Shown here: piece after piece, positions 24,145 to 36,805 of the stretch
How positions within the stretch are numbered: position 1 is the first letter of the stretch
Layout of the letters: each line of letters begins with the position of its first letter
NCBI GenBank assembly: GCA_051294375.1
Contig: CM119266.1
Span: forward strand, 16,300,087 to 16,364,086
From: Paraspadella gotoi
Taxonomy: Eukaryota; Chaetognatha
Length of the DNA: 64,000 nucleotides
Direction of reading: 5' to 3'
Made by a program: the position numbers and the translations under genes
Notes under the pieces: model-generated
The model's database searches: none
Seen by the model: only the letters and a program-made list of their open reading frames with translations
Told to the model about the DNA's origin: nothing

Positions 24145-26379
24145 ATGTCTGACCCAGCCAATATGGCGGCCCCGGCTGCAACCACTGAATCTTCATCGTC
24201 GTCGGTTTCGTCGTCGTTATCATCATCGTTCGAAGTCGAGCCCGGTAGTAGAGCGATCCGCAGGCGCAGCGAGCTGGAACTCCGCTCGCTCGAAGAAGGA
24301 GCTCCGACAACAGCGATTATGACGACGCCCGCAGCAGCCGCTGCCGCCGCTGCCGGGATCGAATCTGCCGCGGCATCTGAGGCAGCCGCGGAAACAGCTG
24401 TCATTTCGGGCCGTAGGAGAGGCCTGCGCAGCGACAGCTCAGACGGAGGCAGCCGCGGCGAAGCAGGAGAACCTTCCGAAGTCGACGACGAAAACGACGA
24501 CGACGGCAACGATGAAAAAACTTTGGGGATGGAAGAAAGGAAACGAGGGTTCGACTTCGAAAGAAGAAGCCCATCGACTCAAACGAACGAAGAGAGAGAA
24601 AAACAAAGAGACGTCTGCCCACAATCCCCCTCATCTATTTATACCCACAAACCTCCAAATCACGAATCTCGGATCGAAGTCACATCCAACCGGAAGTCTT
24701 CCTCCGCGCCTGTTTCCAAAGACGACGTCCCTGCGTCGTACGACCACGTGGCTTCCGGCGGGAATTGCCAGCGATCCCCGAGTCACGACGATAACGACGA
24801 CGATAGCAGCGACGAAGGGCCGGCTTCCCCGCCGACCCCTCGGCGCTCGTTACGCGCCGCTTCAAGGACGTCGAACTCATCCGAGCACCCGCGAGCGTCG
24901 AAATCTGCGCCGCTACCGCCGCCGAGACTGACAGTCACAAAGGAGTTCACCGTCATGGCGAACATCGATGACGATTTCTTTTCAAACGACTCGGCAACCG
25001 CCACCCCGAGAAATGCCGTTCCCCCTGCCGCCCTCGAACCTGAGTTCATTTCTATCGAAGATCTTCCTCTCCCCATCAAAAAGCCGCCCGACGTTTCCCC
25101 GCCCTCCTCCGGTTCCTCGATGCTCGATGCATCTGCCAAGGTTTCCGGTTCCAAAGTCGGAGGACCGCCCCCGCCCAGTTCCTCGAAGGGCACGGCTACG
25201 ACGACATCACTTAAAAGTGCCACTGAGGCCGCTTCTCTGACTTTCGCCAGCGCTTTCGATCGTTTCTGCGCCTCTGGAAATCCGACTCAGTGGACCCCGC
25301 CACAAAAGGCGCCGCCTTCACCGACCCTGTCGGAGCCGAAGACGACTGCGACTTCGCTTTACAAAAATACGGAAACTTCTTCAATAATTGCCCCAGTAAC
25401 GAGCAAAGAGTCGAGCGACGCTTTGCTTTCTTTTAAACCGTCGTCAGCTGCGTCAAGAGCGTCGGCTTCCGTTAAAGATTTACCCAGCGACAAAATTGGC
25501 GCCGTCAATCGTCGCTCTCCGGCGTCCATGCCCACCTCTAAAATACCTTCGCCTCCGGTGTTGATGACCCCTTCGACTTCAACTGGTCAGAGCTTCCGTC
25601 CTCCCCCGCCGCTGGAGGCGCTGTCCGCCTTCGCCAAGAACAATCTTGGATCTTGGACTAAAGCTTCCCCGGTGGGAGCCTCTTCAGTGGCGGGGACCTC
25701 CTCGAGGGTTCCCGCCCAAGCAAAGCCGCCCTTCCATGCGACCACCAAGATGGTCTCCATCCTGAAGCCGAAACCGACGCCGGCGGTTGTGCCTTCCGCG
25801 ACGTCTAACCTTCTTTCAACAGCCACGATGGCGCCGACTCCAAAGCCTACCACTTCATCTCCCGGAATGAAGGGTTTTGCGTGTCACGCATGCGCAGACG
25901 AATGCCGCTCTATTGTAGCGCTGATGCAACATCACTTTAACACTCACATGACTTATAGGTATTTTTTCGTATATATTATATATATATATATATATTTATA
26001 TATTTTTACATAAGAGAGAGAAAGAGAAAGAAAAAGAAAGAAAGAAACTGACAGACTAGCCCGGTCTGATAAAAAGATTATATGAAGAAATAAATACATT
26101 GAATTAGGAATATATTTTCGAATATCTAATATTTAGTATCACAGACTTTATCATAAATAATCAACATTCGTAATCTAAATCAAATTTAAATCACGATCCA
26201 GATGCACCATTTGCGGTCAAACTTGGGGCATCAAACCAAAGATGTCGCCTGATGGCAGCATGCGCCTCAACCACGCCTGGACTTTAGGCATGACAAAATT
26301 GCATCTTATGCAACGACACTCCAGTGCTTACAGCGCCGCCAAGTGGAAGGAGAAGATATCAACTTGCATAAACGGTTAG
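24145..26379 (+). CDS. Zinc-finger protein A, two exons, 663 aa
   Basis: Probably a nuclear DNA- or RNA-binding protein; not recognised. Exon 1 is 24145-25958 with donor AG|GTATTT; exon 2 is 26202-26379 with acceptor CCAG. The split codon gives Arg605 and keeps the frame. Residues 1-570 are disordered and rich in Ser, Ala, Pro, Thr and Asp, with a poly-Ala stretch, an acidic Asp run and proline-rich segments. A C2H2 finger uses C580, C583, H596 and H601. It is followed at once by an unusual second finger (C606, C609, H639, H644) whose inner loop is about 29 residues instead of 12. The protein ends STCING shortly after. A GGTTAG at the end could also be read as a splice donor, but the stop followed by an AATAAA 71 bases later favours a true end. 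The start is the first ATG of the frame. Confidence 0.78.
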
Positions 26380-28162
26380 TGAAAAGTGAGATTCTCGTAT
26401 TGCTTATCGTCTTTATCTTGTTTGTATTGTAATATTGCATAATCGTAGAAATAAATCCTTTCCTTATGTAGGATGTTCGTAAAGATGAAATTTTTTTTTT
26501 CTTTTCTTCTTTCTTTCTTTCTTTCATTCTTTATTTCTTTATTTCTTTCAAATGTTTTAGTTTTTTCTTTCTTTCTTTTTTAAAAATATTTTTCTTTTTT
26601 TTTTTCCTTTCTCTCAATACTGAATCAACAATGTTCTGACTACCAACAAGGTTGTACCAAGTCGTCCTTTTGCTCTTTGCTTGCGCCAATCCCCTCTGAA
26701 TGGCACCCCCGCTCCCTCCCCCTAGCTCCCACACCCGATCACGTTCCCTCGCTCCGTCGTTTCGCGAAAAGAGGAAGTAAATCGAGCGTCAGTCGTGAGC
26801 GACGGTTTTTCCCTCGAGAGGCGCCGCCGTCACCGCCGCCGTTTTTAACGACGACGACGACTTCGAATTAAAATCGGTCGCGATTAACATAAAGGCGAGG
26901 CGACCTTACCCCCTCCCTCCACAACGCAGTCACTTCGCTTCTTGATCATTGTGCACTTGATCACTTGATTAATGCGCAGGGTGGCTCACCAGTACATTTC
27001 GTTGTCTGGCGCCGAGACTGATTCTCCAATCTCCGTTCACCTGTCATTGAATTACAGCCGTTGTTCACTAACTTTGGCGCTCTTTTTATTTCTCTTTCTT
27101 CAAAAAATGGCATCCAGGAAAATCTCTATCCATTCTCCCTTTGCCACCTGAAACCTTTTTTTTTTCCACTTTTCCCCATTTTTCGCGCACCCTCTCCTAC
27201 AATTCTCTCGCGACGCCAATTTTTCGCTCGGATAGTTTCCGCAATTAAATTCGCTCGCCACCTTTCTTTTCCCATGACGCAGAGAGGAAAACCGACAGAG
27301 AGAAGGGGATGAAGGGAGGAAAGAGAGAGACGGAGAGGTTTGGGTGTTCTTCCGAGTTAAAAATTCAACCCACCCTTGCTCTTGCCACAACCTACCCTCG
27401 ACTTACTGGTCTCTCTCGCCATAGTTCGTTCCTCTCTCTCTCTCTCTCTCTTTCTATCTTTTCCCCTCTCCTCCTTTCCCACCTCTTTCTCCCTTTTCCC
27501 CGAGTCGTGACCGGCTTTGATGAATAATTTTCCGATCGACTGGACATCGACTGGGAACCAATCAAGGAAAGGAGGAAAAGGAGAAAGGACGAACGAATGT
27601 TGAAGGAAAGAAAGGAAAATGAAAAAAAAAAAAATCTTACGGAAAACAAGAGGAGGAGGAGAATGGAAGAAAATTGAAAGCGAAAAGCCAAGAAAGCTGC
27701 CATATCCACATTTAGCGGAAATCGTGGAAGTTGGTATTGAGTGGCGACGAGAAAACCAAAACGGATAAATAGTAAAGGGGAAATTGTTTTTCACATCTTT
27801 CTTGACACTACTTTAATACTTTTTCGAAACAGTTTCATGGTCCAATGATTCAAAAATGTTTTTAAGTAATCGACCTAACCGACCTAACAAAATTGTAATT
27901 CTATCTCCGAATTATTATAAACTAAACAAATTTCAAGATTTTAGCTTTTTTTTACTTTTAAATCACACTTAAAATTACATCCTTTATCTAATTTTTTCTT
28001 TGGACGAGGCAAGGAAGATAATTGTAAAATTGTAAATATATAATTGAATTGTATGAATTAAATGAACACAAACATTAAATTAAATAACATTAGTAGTTGC
28101 ATAATATAAAAAACACGCGAGAAAGACATAATTAAAAAAGTAAATAATTACTGCAAGCTGTG
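26380..28162. other. Region between two convergent genes, with a CpG-bearing patch
   Basis: The region lies between the 3' ends of gene A (plus) and the megasynthase (minus). At 26650-26960 there is an unexpected CpG-rich patch with a CCAAT-type box (GCGCCAATCC), followed by pyrimidine-rich sequence and a short (CT)n tract near 27433. No open frame of good quality is present; an unannotated noncoding transcript start is possible. 27800-28160 is plain AT-rich sequence. Confidence 0.45.
26450..26455 (+). terminator. Poly(A) signal after zinc-finger gene A
   Basis: AATAAA 71 bases downstream of the stop codon at 26377-26379. Confidence 0.6.
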
Positions 28163-31100
28163 TTAACATGATATTCTCTCTAAGATCGCACCGACAGTCG
28201 CTCCCCCGAGGACGTCCAGCTGCGACACCGTAACACCCAAAGTCAGGTGGCACCAATTGACGAGCTCGACCGCTGTGAGAGAGTCTACGCCATAATCGGT
28301 CATGGGCGTAGTCAACGATACTTTTTCAGGGGTGACACCCAAAAGTTCGCCGAGTTTTTCTCTTAGCAATGACGCCGCTTCCTCCGGCGTCAGTCGATCG
28401 TTTTTAACGGAGGCTTCTGTCGAAGCGCCGTCGAGTTTGGGAATGGAGAGATGGGAGAAGAGGAGGGAGTTTTTGGAGGCAAAGCGAGCGACAGTTGACC
28501 AATTCTGTTGAGTTTAAAAAAGAAGGATTTTAATTACTACATACGGTTTTTGTTTTAATTTCTTTTTCCCTCTAAAATTTAAAAAATAAATCTCACCTGA
28601 TTAGCCACACATACGACCGCTGGGATTGCGTCTTTAGCGCACATTAGTTTTTTGAGGGCTGTCCATATTTCCTGCGAATGAAGCGTCTTCATGCCTTTTG
28701 CTTCCAGCATCTTCATTGTTTCCAAGTTCTTCTCCAAAAATCCGGCGCCACGTACTGCTCCCATTTGAAGAGAGAGGGCGTTCGCCCCGCGATGCCGGCG
28801 GCGTTGAGCCAAAGCGTCAAGAGCAGAATTTGCAGCACAGTAGCAAGGCTGAGCAGGTTGACCCCAAGATGCTACCACGGAGGAAAATAGGACAAAGTGA
28901 TCCAATTCCATTCCTTCGGTACCCTGATCCAGTGCGAGGGCTCCACGTACCTTGGCAGCCATAATTCGTTCTATTTGTTCATCATTTAATGTATCAAAGC
29001 TTTCGTTTTCTATAACTCCGGCCATATGGAAAACTCCTTTCAGGGGATATTTCTTCTCTTTTTTGACAGTTGCTACCATTTCAAACACTTTATTTTCGTT
29101 TGCCATATCAACAACATAATTTTTGACGTTTATACCTTGCTGTTCTAATTCCAGTAACAGGCGCTGAGCTGCTGACGTTTTTATCTTACTCCTTGATGTA
29201 AGAATTAAATTCTTGGCCCCCATTTCAACTAACCAGCGAACAAAGGATTGACCAAGACCCCCTAACGCCCCTGTCACCATATAACACACCTCACTATCCA
29301 GTATTTTGGTAGCAGATTTAAGGTTCAAGGGCTGAAAATTTTCAGGAATAGTCAAAACGTTTTTACCGATATGCGATCCTCTTGTCATTGTTTGGAAAAC
29401 AGACTTATAATCTTTGATATTAAAGACTGTGGTTTTAACTGGCTTAAGTGTACCACTTTCAATAAAATTCAGTATTTCCTTTAAAGTATTTTTTAGGGTT
29501 TCAGGTTCAGTTTTTGTCATGAGATCAATCTGGCAGGAAATGAAGCTTTTGTTTTGAAAGAGTAATTTTGTCGCAAGGTTAACGTTGTTTAGCAAATCTT
29601 TCTTTCCGATTTCCACAAATCTACCACCCGGTGCAAGGATTTCAATGCCTTTCATCATTAAATCGCCACTAAGAGAATTTAAAACTACATCGACTCCTCT
29701 GCCATTAGTCCATTCTAAAACATCTTGTACAAATCGTTCACTTCTAGAATCAGTTGTGTAATGTATATTAAATTCGTTTGTTAAAAAATTTCTTTTTTCT
29801 TCTGATCCAGCAGAGCAAATTACTTTAGCCTTACAAAGATTAGCAACATTTATTGCTGCGAGGCCGACTCCGCCACAGGCTGAGTGGATCAAAACTGTTT
29901 CATTTTCCTTCAAATTTGCCTTCTTACATAAAGCTGTAAATGCTGTCGTATATACTATAGGTAAACCGGCAGCCTCCTCCCAGGACAAAAATTTAGGTTT
30001 TTTTATAACGAGATTTGCATCACAGAGTGCATGGCTCCCCAGACAGTGAGTTCCAATAGCGATTACTTCATCTCCACATTTCAAGTTCTTTACATTAGGA
30101 GCAACCAGATCTATAATTCCAGAGCATTCGATACCAAACCCACTTGCTGTTTCAAACTCAAGTAAATCATCCAGTAAGCCAAGTGATTTCATGACATCCT
30201 TGAAGTTCATAGCAACAGCTTTGACCTGGATTCTGACTGTTCCAGCTGATGCGTGACAGTTTTTTACTTCTTGCATCTCCATAGACTCAATATTTCCATT
30301 CAAATTTTGGTCTACCCTCCAAACATTCTTTGGAGAAATTTTGCAGTCAGGAAAATCCATTGAGCATATTCGTGGGACCATTGCGACACCATTTTCTATT
30401 ATGTACTCACACTCAGGAGAGATACTTTCCATCACTGTAAAAGCAGCTAATGTATCTTGCTCATAGTTGACACTTTCTTTTAGAAAAATAGTATGCAAAG
30501 AAATCTCTGTTAAGTAATTTGAAACAGAGCGAAGTAGACCTTGAATCCCACTTAAATCAGAATTGTCCTTCATTTTGCATATTATGAAAATTCTATCAAT
30601 CTCAGAGGAACTATCACATTTTTGCAGATAATGAATCAATTTTTTTAAGCTTCTGTCTTTTGAATTGTCATGCAGATATACAATTCTTTCTTTGTTTTTC
30701 TCCCCGTCCCTCGATAGAGCTCTTACAAGGCTGTTTTTTGTGTTTTTTTCTCTTTTAAACTGTTGTTTAAAGCTTTTGTCATCGTTTTCATTTTCCTGAG
30801 TACCAACAAATAACCAATGATATTGAGAATTATGAAACAACTTTGGTTTCCAGCCAATGAGAATGGAATGTACAAATTCCTTTGGAGTAGAAAAAGTTGT
30901 TACAACATCAAGTCCAACGTTTTCCATACATTCCTTGTAACTATTCTTATCAGCCCAGCATCTCACTTTTCTAAAGTCATTAAATGTCCAGCAAACCTCT
31001 AATGCTCCAAACCATAATTCTGTCAAATTAAATGTATTTGTTGCTTCGAGAATGACCAATGCTCCGCCATCACAGAGCAGTCTTTTGAGGTTTTTAATGC

Positions 31101-34100
31101 AGTTTTCTAAAGAAACTGACGCATGAATTGTATCCAAGTTAATTACAATGTCAAAACTCTCAAGCTTAAAATTCTGATCTTTCGGGTTTTTCTCAGGATT
31201 AAATTGCTGGTATCTAATAAAGTCAAATTCTTTCAGATTCTCCTGTGCTTGTTGGAACCACGTTGAGCTTACATCTGAGAAATAATATTCAACTTTGCTT
31301 GTTTGTTTATTTTGTGTCAGAACTTCCATAATTTTCTTGGTCATTCCTCCAATTCTTCCACCCAACTCAAGAATTCTGACGGTTTCCTTCTTGCATCCAT
31401 CTATGAACAATTTTATGAAATTAGCAACAGCTTCGTAATAGATCCTTACACTGATGCTGTCCCAAAAAAATGAATCAAGACACTCTGATGAGAACATGTA
31501 AGGAAGAATTGAGGCCGGATCTTTTAGAGTGTCTGGTAATCTTTCTCCGAATTGCTTGGTCATTTCAAGCTCTTGTCCGAAATCAGGAGCAGTGCATTTT
31601 AATTTTTCTATCAAATTTGATACCTCATTAATATTGTATGGGGTTTTTAGTTCTGAAATATCTTGAAATCTCTCATAGTATCTTCCAGAGCTATTGTAGC
31701 AAGCCTCTTTTGGAACACTTTCAATTGCATGCTTTACATATGTTGTTATGATGTTCTTTAACTTAGGGAGTAGATTCTCTGCAACTGTAATCGCTTTTCC
31801 TTCCTCACTGGATAATTTTGTATTAAAAAAATTAGTCATCTTATCAAACATAAAATCTTTTGGAACATCACAGGTAGATTGTTGCAGCTTAGTCGTAAAC
31901 AGGGAGGACTTTTCATCAATATAACTTTGAAAACCAGTCACATTTTTTGCTTCAAAACCGTCTACTTTTAATACAGCTTTCCCATCTTCGGTAGTGACGA
32001 ATAAATCTATGATTATCTTATGCTCGCTTAAGTGTTTTACCTTGGAATAAACCAGAAATCGTTCTTTTAAAGGTATGCTGTAAGACATCATCTCCAGTTT
32101 TTGTATTGCAGCTGGCAAGTAAAGACAAGAACCTCCTACTGTCGCAAGAGCAACTTGGAAAATATTGTCAAGAAGCATTACATTGATTCTCTGAGTTTCG
32201 TCATTGCAGGCTGAGACATATGCCAAGGCTGATTCATTTGCTAAAATAATTTTTTCTATTTTTTGAAAATTCGGTCCATAAATTAAGCCAAGATTTTCAA
32301 AATTATTATAAATCTCCTCCTTATTCATTATTTTGCTTGTGTTATCATTTTGAAAAAAATGAATGGAACTCAGTTTCCCTTGAGAAAAATCTAGGCTTGC
32401 CTCAAAGTGCTTGACTGGTGATAAAACATAAATCTTTGATCCTTGTTGTTTACATTCTAATGAAATTGAAGATTTCTTATTTTTGAATAACAAAACATTG
32501 GTAAATTTTATATCTTTTAACTGGGGATAAGCCGATTCATCTTGGAAAAATGTTTGAATGGCAAATTCAACATATCCTGCTCCAGGAAAGACAATCTGGT
32601 CTTGAACTACATGGTCTAAAAAAAATGGAAACATTTCCAAAGAAAGTATACCATTCTGGCCAGAAAAACTACGGTCTTCTAATCCAAGACGCCTCATTTG
32701 TCTTTCCTCGGGTTCAGACCAGTATTGCTCATGTTTCCAACAATATGTTGGTATTCCTGTCCAAAGAGGATTCGAAGCGCATATATTGCGCCAGTTTAAT
32801 TCATTGAAACCTTTACAGTACATTTTTGCGACGCTTTGAAGAAAGCTAAAGGCATCATTCTGATCTCTTTGTCCAGATGATATGGTAATTGGTTGTTTTT
32901 TCCCGAGATTTGAATATATTTGACCAATACAGGACGTCAAAGTAGCAGAAGCACCTAATTCTATGTAACAAGTAACATTTTCATGACAAATTTCCTCAAT
33001 TGCGTTTTGAAAAAGGACAGGTTGCCGAATATTTTTCCACCAATAAGATTCTTTAAAGTCTCCATTGTACAACTTTCCAGTAACTGTCGAGTAAAAGGGA
33101 ATATTTGCTGTTTTAGGCTCAATCTGGTCATTCAATGCATCACAAAATGGTTTTTCTATAGGATTCATTTCGGGCGTATGAAAAGCACATGTTACTCTGA
33201 GTTTCTTGGCAGTAGAGGGATTTTTTTCTATCAACATATCAATTGTCTGTACTTGGCCTGCTACTGTTACTGCTCTAGGCCCATTGATGGCTGCTATATG
33301 TAACTCATTCTGTGTCTGACAAATCTTCCAGGCCTCTTTTGAATTCATTCGTAATGCCGCCATACGTCCCGTTCCAGTGAGCTTTGCTTGCTGAACACTA
33401 CGATGATGGATGATGAGAACAGCTTCTTCCAATGTCAAGCCACCAGCAGCGTAAGCGGCCGCAAGCTCACCAAGACTGTGTCCAACAATTATGTCCGGTT
33501 GGATGCCAAAATGATTCCATAGCCGGATAAATGCAATTTGCATAAAAAGGATTGCTGGTTGAATAACGTCTACTTCTTGGATGGCGTCACTTGCGTTCAG
33601 TTTGTTCCCTTTGTTAGAACTTTTAAAAAGTCCATAATCATTAATTAAAGATTTTCCACCGCCAATTTGTTTTAAAATAGCGTCACAGTCATTGATTGCT
33701 TCGCGAAAAATCGGTTGAGATCGGTACAGTTCCCGACCCATGTCGGCCCATTGTTGTCCCTGGCCAGGGAATATAAAGCAAATCTTGGGTTTGGAAGTAA
33801 AGGGTTCCTGGTCAATGAATACAACATTTTTAGGGTTTTTGCCATCGATGAAAGACTGTAGGGAAGTCTGGATTTCTTGCTTGGAGTTAGCGATAATAGC
33901 AAGTCTCTTTGAATGGTGTTGACGTCGTATTGCTGTCCATGCAATTGTGGCTGCCAAGGATGTCTCTCTTTGAGAAGGAGCATTTTGGGAATTGGTATAT
34001 GTTATCCATTTTTGGGCAAGATCCATCAAAGAATCATCTGATTTCGCTGATAAAGGGATTATGCGGCATCTATTTCCATTTGTTTCTGTAAAAATATTAA

Positions 34101-36667
34101 AGATGTAATGTAAGTTTTTTCGCAGTAAAAATCACTGTTTTGGTTATTTATTATTGCGATTCTGTTTTTCATCTTTTTCAACGAAAAAATTTTTCTTCTA
34201 AGCATTTTTTTATATTCTCATAAAAAGGTATGTTAATATTCGAAATAGAATGTCTTTATTTTCTCCTCTCTTATGATTATTTTAAAAAAATTGTAAAGAT
34301 TTAACTAACCGGCTTCAAAGTTTTCATTCTTCTTCTCTTCTTCTTCCGGGAGTTTAATGAACGGTGCCTCCTCAAAGATAGCGTGAGCAACGGCGCCGGC
34401 GAACCCAAACGAGTTGACGCCAATAACAATGGGAATATTTGCCTCAACTCCGGTCGATGATCGAAGCTCCGTAAAAGATTCTAACGACGTTTGGATCTGT
34501 TGATTTTTTTTTCAAACACCAGCCTTTAATATTGACTGTATGACAAAAGATATTATTTAATGTTTAATTGGTTATGAGGGGAGTACCTTTATATTTAAGT
34601 CATCAAGGTCGATTTTGGGATTCACTTTTCTGAAGTTGATTGATGGACATAGTTGCTTCCTATCAAGCATCAGAGCCGCTTTGATGGTTGCAACGATTCC
34701 TACACAAGCGAAGAAGATTAATTTGAAGGTGATTATTTTAATTTTATTAACAGTTTCGCAAGTTCTTTATGATTTTATTCATATTACGTAAAACCAAATG
34801 GAGACGAAGGTGCAAGAAAATATAAGTATATTACCTGCCGAACATTCGGTGTGGCCGAAGTTACTCTTGACTGATCCAATCTTAAGGGTCGACGCTCCTT
34901 CTTCTCTCCCTTGTCGGAAGAACCGCCCGATGGCGTTGGCCTCAATTGGGTCGCCCACCGGTGTTCCGGTTCCGTGGGCTTCCACGTAAGAAACACGATC
35001 GAGAGGAATCTTTGCTCGGGAATAGGCATCTCTCATCACCTCCTGGGCGAGCGTAAAACAAGGATGTCAAATATTTGATTGATGTCTCATTTAAGTATGT
35101 AAGTCTTTACAGTTATTTTTAGAAAATTTTTGATTTAAATTTTTTTCATACGAGATGAACGAAAAATTGTTTAAAAATAAGGAAAAACTAATATCACTTT
35201 TAAAATGAACTGATTTTCGCACAACCCTCTTGCTTCCTTTAGTTAAAATAACAAAACGGACTTACCTCTTGAGCATCTCCCAACGGCATTGTGAGACTCT
35301 TGCTGAATCCGTTAGCGGAAACTGCGGTTCCCCGAACAAGAGCATAAACGTGATCGCCATCTTTAGTTGCCGCCGACAGGGGTTTGAGGATGACAGCGCC
35401 GTAGCCTTCGCTGCGGACGTAACCCGAAGCATCATCGCTGAACGGACGACACTTTCCTGAAGGATGACGAGAAAATATTCAAGTTCTTATCCATTCCCGT
35501 TTGACGATAATTTCAAAGTTTTTTCTTATATTAAACAACGAATGTATGTATACGTAAGAATTGAGGCGACCGAGTTTGTTTTTGTTTTTTTTTCTCGTTT
35601 TATCCTTAAAAGAATCTTACCTTCGGGCGAGAGAACGCCGAGCTGACTGAATCCGACCGTTTTCTCAGGAACGATCAGAGAGTTGCTTCCGGCGACGACG
35701 GCGACCTGGCACTCGGCTCCACGAAGTGCGCCGCACGCCAGGTGAAGCGCTGTCATCGACGAGGCGCACGCCGTGTCCACCGCCATGGAAGGGCCTCGCA
35801 GGTCGAAGGCGTAAGATATTCGGTTGGCGTGGGCCGAGTGTGCCGACCCTGCAAAAACGCGAGGTTATTTTTGTTATCATTTTCAAAAACATAAAACCGC
35901 TTCGTGTAACTCACCAGTGAGAGTGTAGGCGTTGATGGATTTGGCGTCAGAGACGTTTTGAATGAGATAGTCGAACATTCCCACACCGATGAAGACGCCA
36001 CATTTTTGCGGCGCCACTTCCGGTCGACGAGGTGAATGAAGTTCTTCGGCGATGATGCCGGCGTCCTCGAACGCTTCCGCCGTCACCTTTGCGAGATTTA
36101 GAGATGAATTTTTAAATTTTTGTCAAGTATTGTTTTATGGTGACCTCTTCACTACGAGAAACTCATGAGGCCTCACCTCAAGCAGATGCCGCTGCTGCGG
36201 GTCCATCGCAGACGCCTCTTTAGGCGAAATTTTGAAGTAGGCCGCGTCGAAGCCGTTGTTATCGTCTATGAATCCGCATCGCCGCGTCACCATTTTGCCG
36301 GGCTGTGGAGACGGAAAGGGCGGGGAGATTTATAACGCGATTAACTTCTTGGTACATCCTTTCTCATTGGCCGGGTCTGTATGATTTCCGTTCGATGTCA
36401 ACCTGTCCTTACCTTCGTCGCATCCTCGTCGTGCCAGGCGTCGATGTTCCATCTCTCCATCGGAACTTCAGTGACGCAATCAATGCCTCCAGAGATGACT
36501 GTCCAAAAATCGTCCGGAGTGTTGGTTCCGCCGGGAAGTCGGCAACCTTTTGAGTAAAAAAAATCTAATTTTTTGCCCGGGCTAAATTTCAATAAAAATC
36601 ATTAAAACGATTTCGATGTAACGTTTGACTGTGACTGACCTATTCCGACTATTGCGATTGGTTCCAT
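28163..36667 (-). CDS. Animal FAS-like polyketide synthase, KS-AT-DH-MT-ER-KR-ACP, 2405 aa
   Basis: Iterative type I megasynthase that extends acyl chains on its own carrier domain and reduces the beta-carbon. Eleven exons (minus): 36667-36640, 36546-36413, 36302-36177, 36086-35915, 35848-35621, 35456-35266, 35042-34835, 34699-34587, 34496-34310, 34085-28597, 28504-28163; every junction phase agrees. The KS starts [16 protein letters not shown], a polyketide-type opening, with C181 (DTACASS), H316 (EAHGTGT) and H357 (KSNFGHTE). AT: S666 (GHSLGE); CAFHT at 762-766 suggests malonyl-CoA. DH: H954 and D1102 (LDNIFQ). MT: SAM-motif region 1367-1376, altered. ER: nucleotide motif near 1863-1873 ([11 protein letters not shown]). 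KR: GALGGLG 2068-2074, S2198, Y2211, N2215. ACP: S2367 in VDSL. The stop follows the ACP, so there is no thioesterase. Length matches animal FAS minus that domain. The MT position and KS type favour a FAS-like polyketide synthase over housekeeping FAS. Confidence 0.93.
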
Positions 36668-36805
36668 TTCTGTGGTAAACGATCTCAAATTTGAATTAAA
36701 TTTGATAAATGTCAGAGTTAAATTTTTGAAATTGACGGAATAAGTATTGTCATTTTATATTTTAGAGGTTTTTCGTTTATAGGTTTTGTTGTTATTTATT
36801 TTTCG
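36668..36805. promoter_or_regulatory. Short divergent upstream region of the megasynthase
   Basis: Only 138 bases separate the megasynthase ATG (minus) from a possible plus-strand start at 36806. The sequence is AT-rich with no clear core elements. If both starts are right this is a bidirectional promoter; if not, it is simply the megasynthase 5' leader. Confidence 0.3.

Noticed and set aside
28163-36667. Bacterial or fungal contamination as the source of the megasynthase
   Set aside because: Ten phase-consistent spliceosomal introns and the same microsatellite-rich context as the neighbouring animal-type genes argue against it. Ancient transfer is not excluded.
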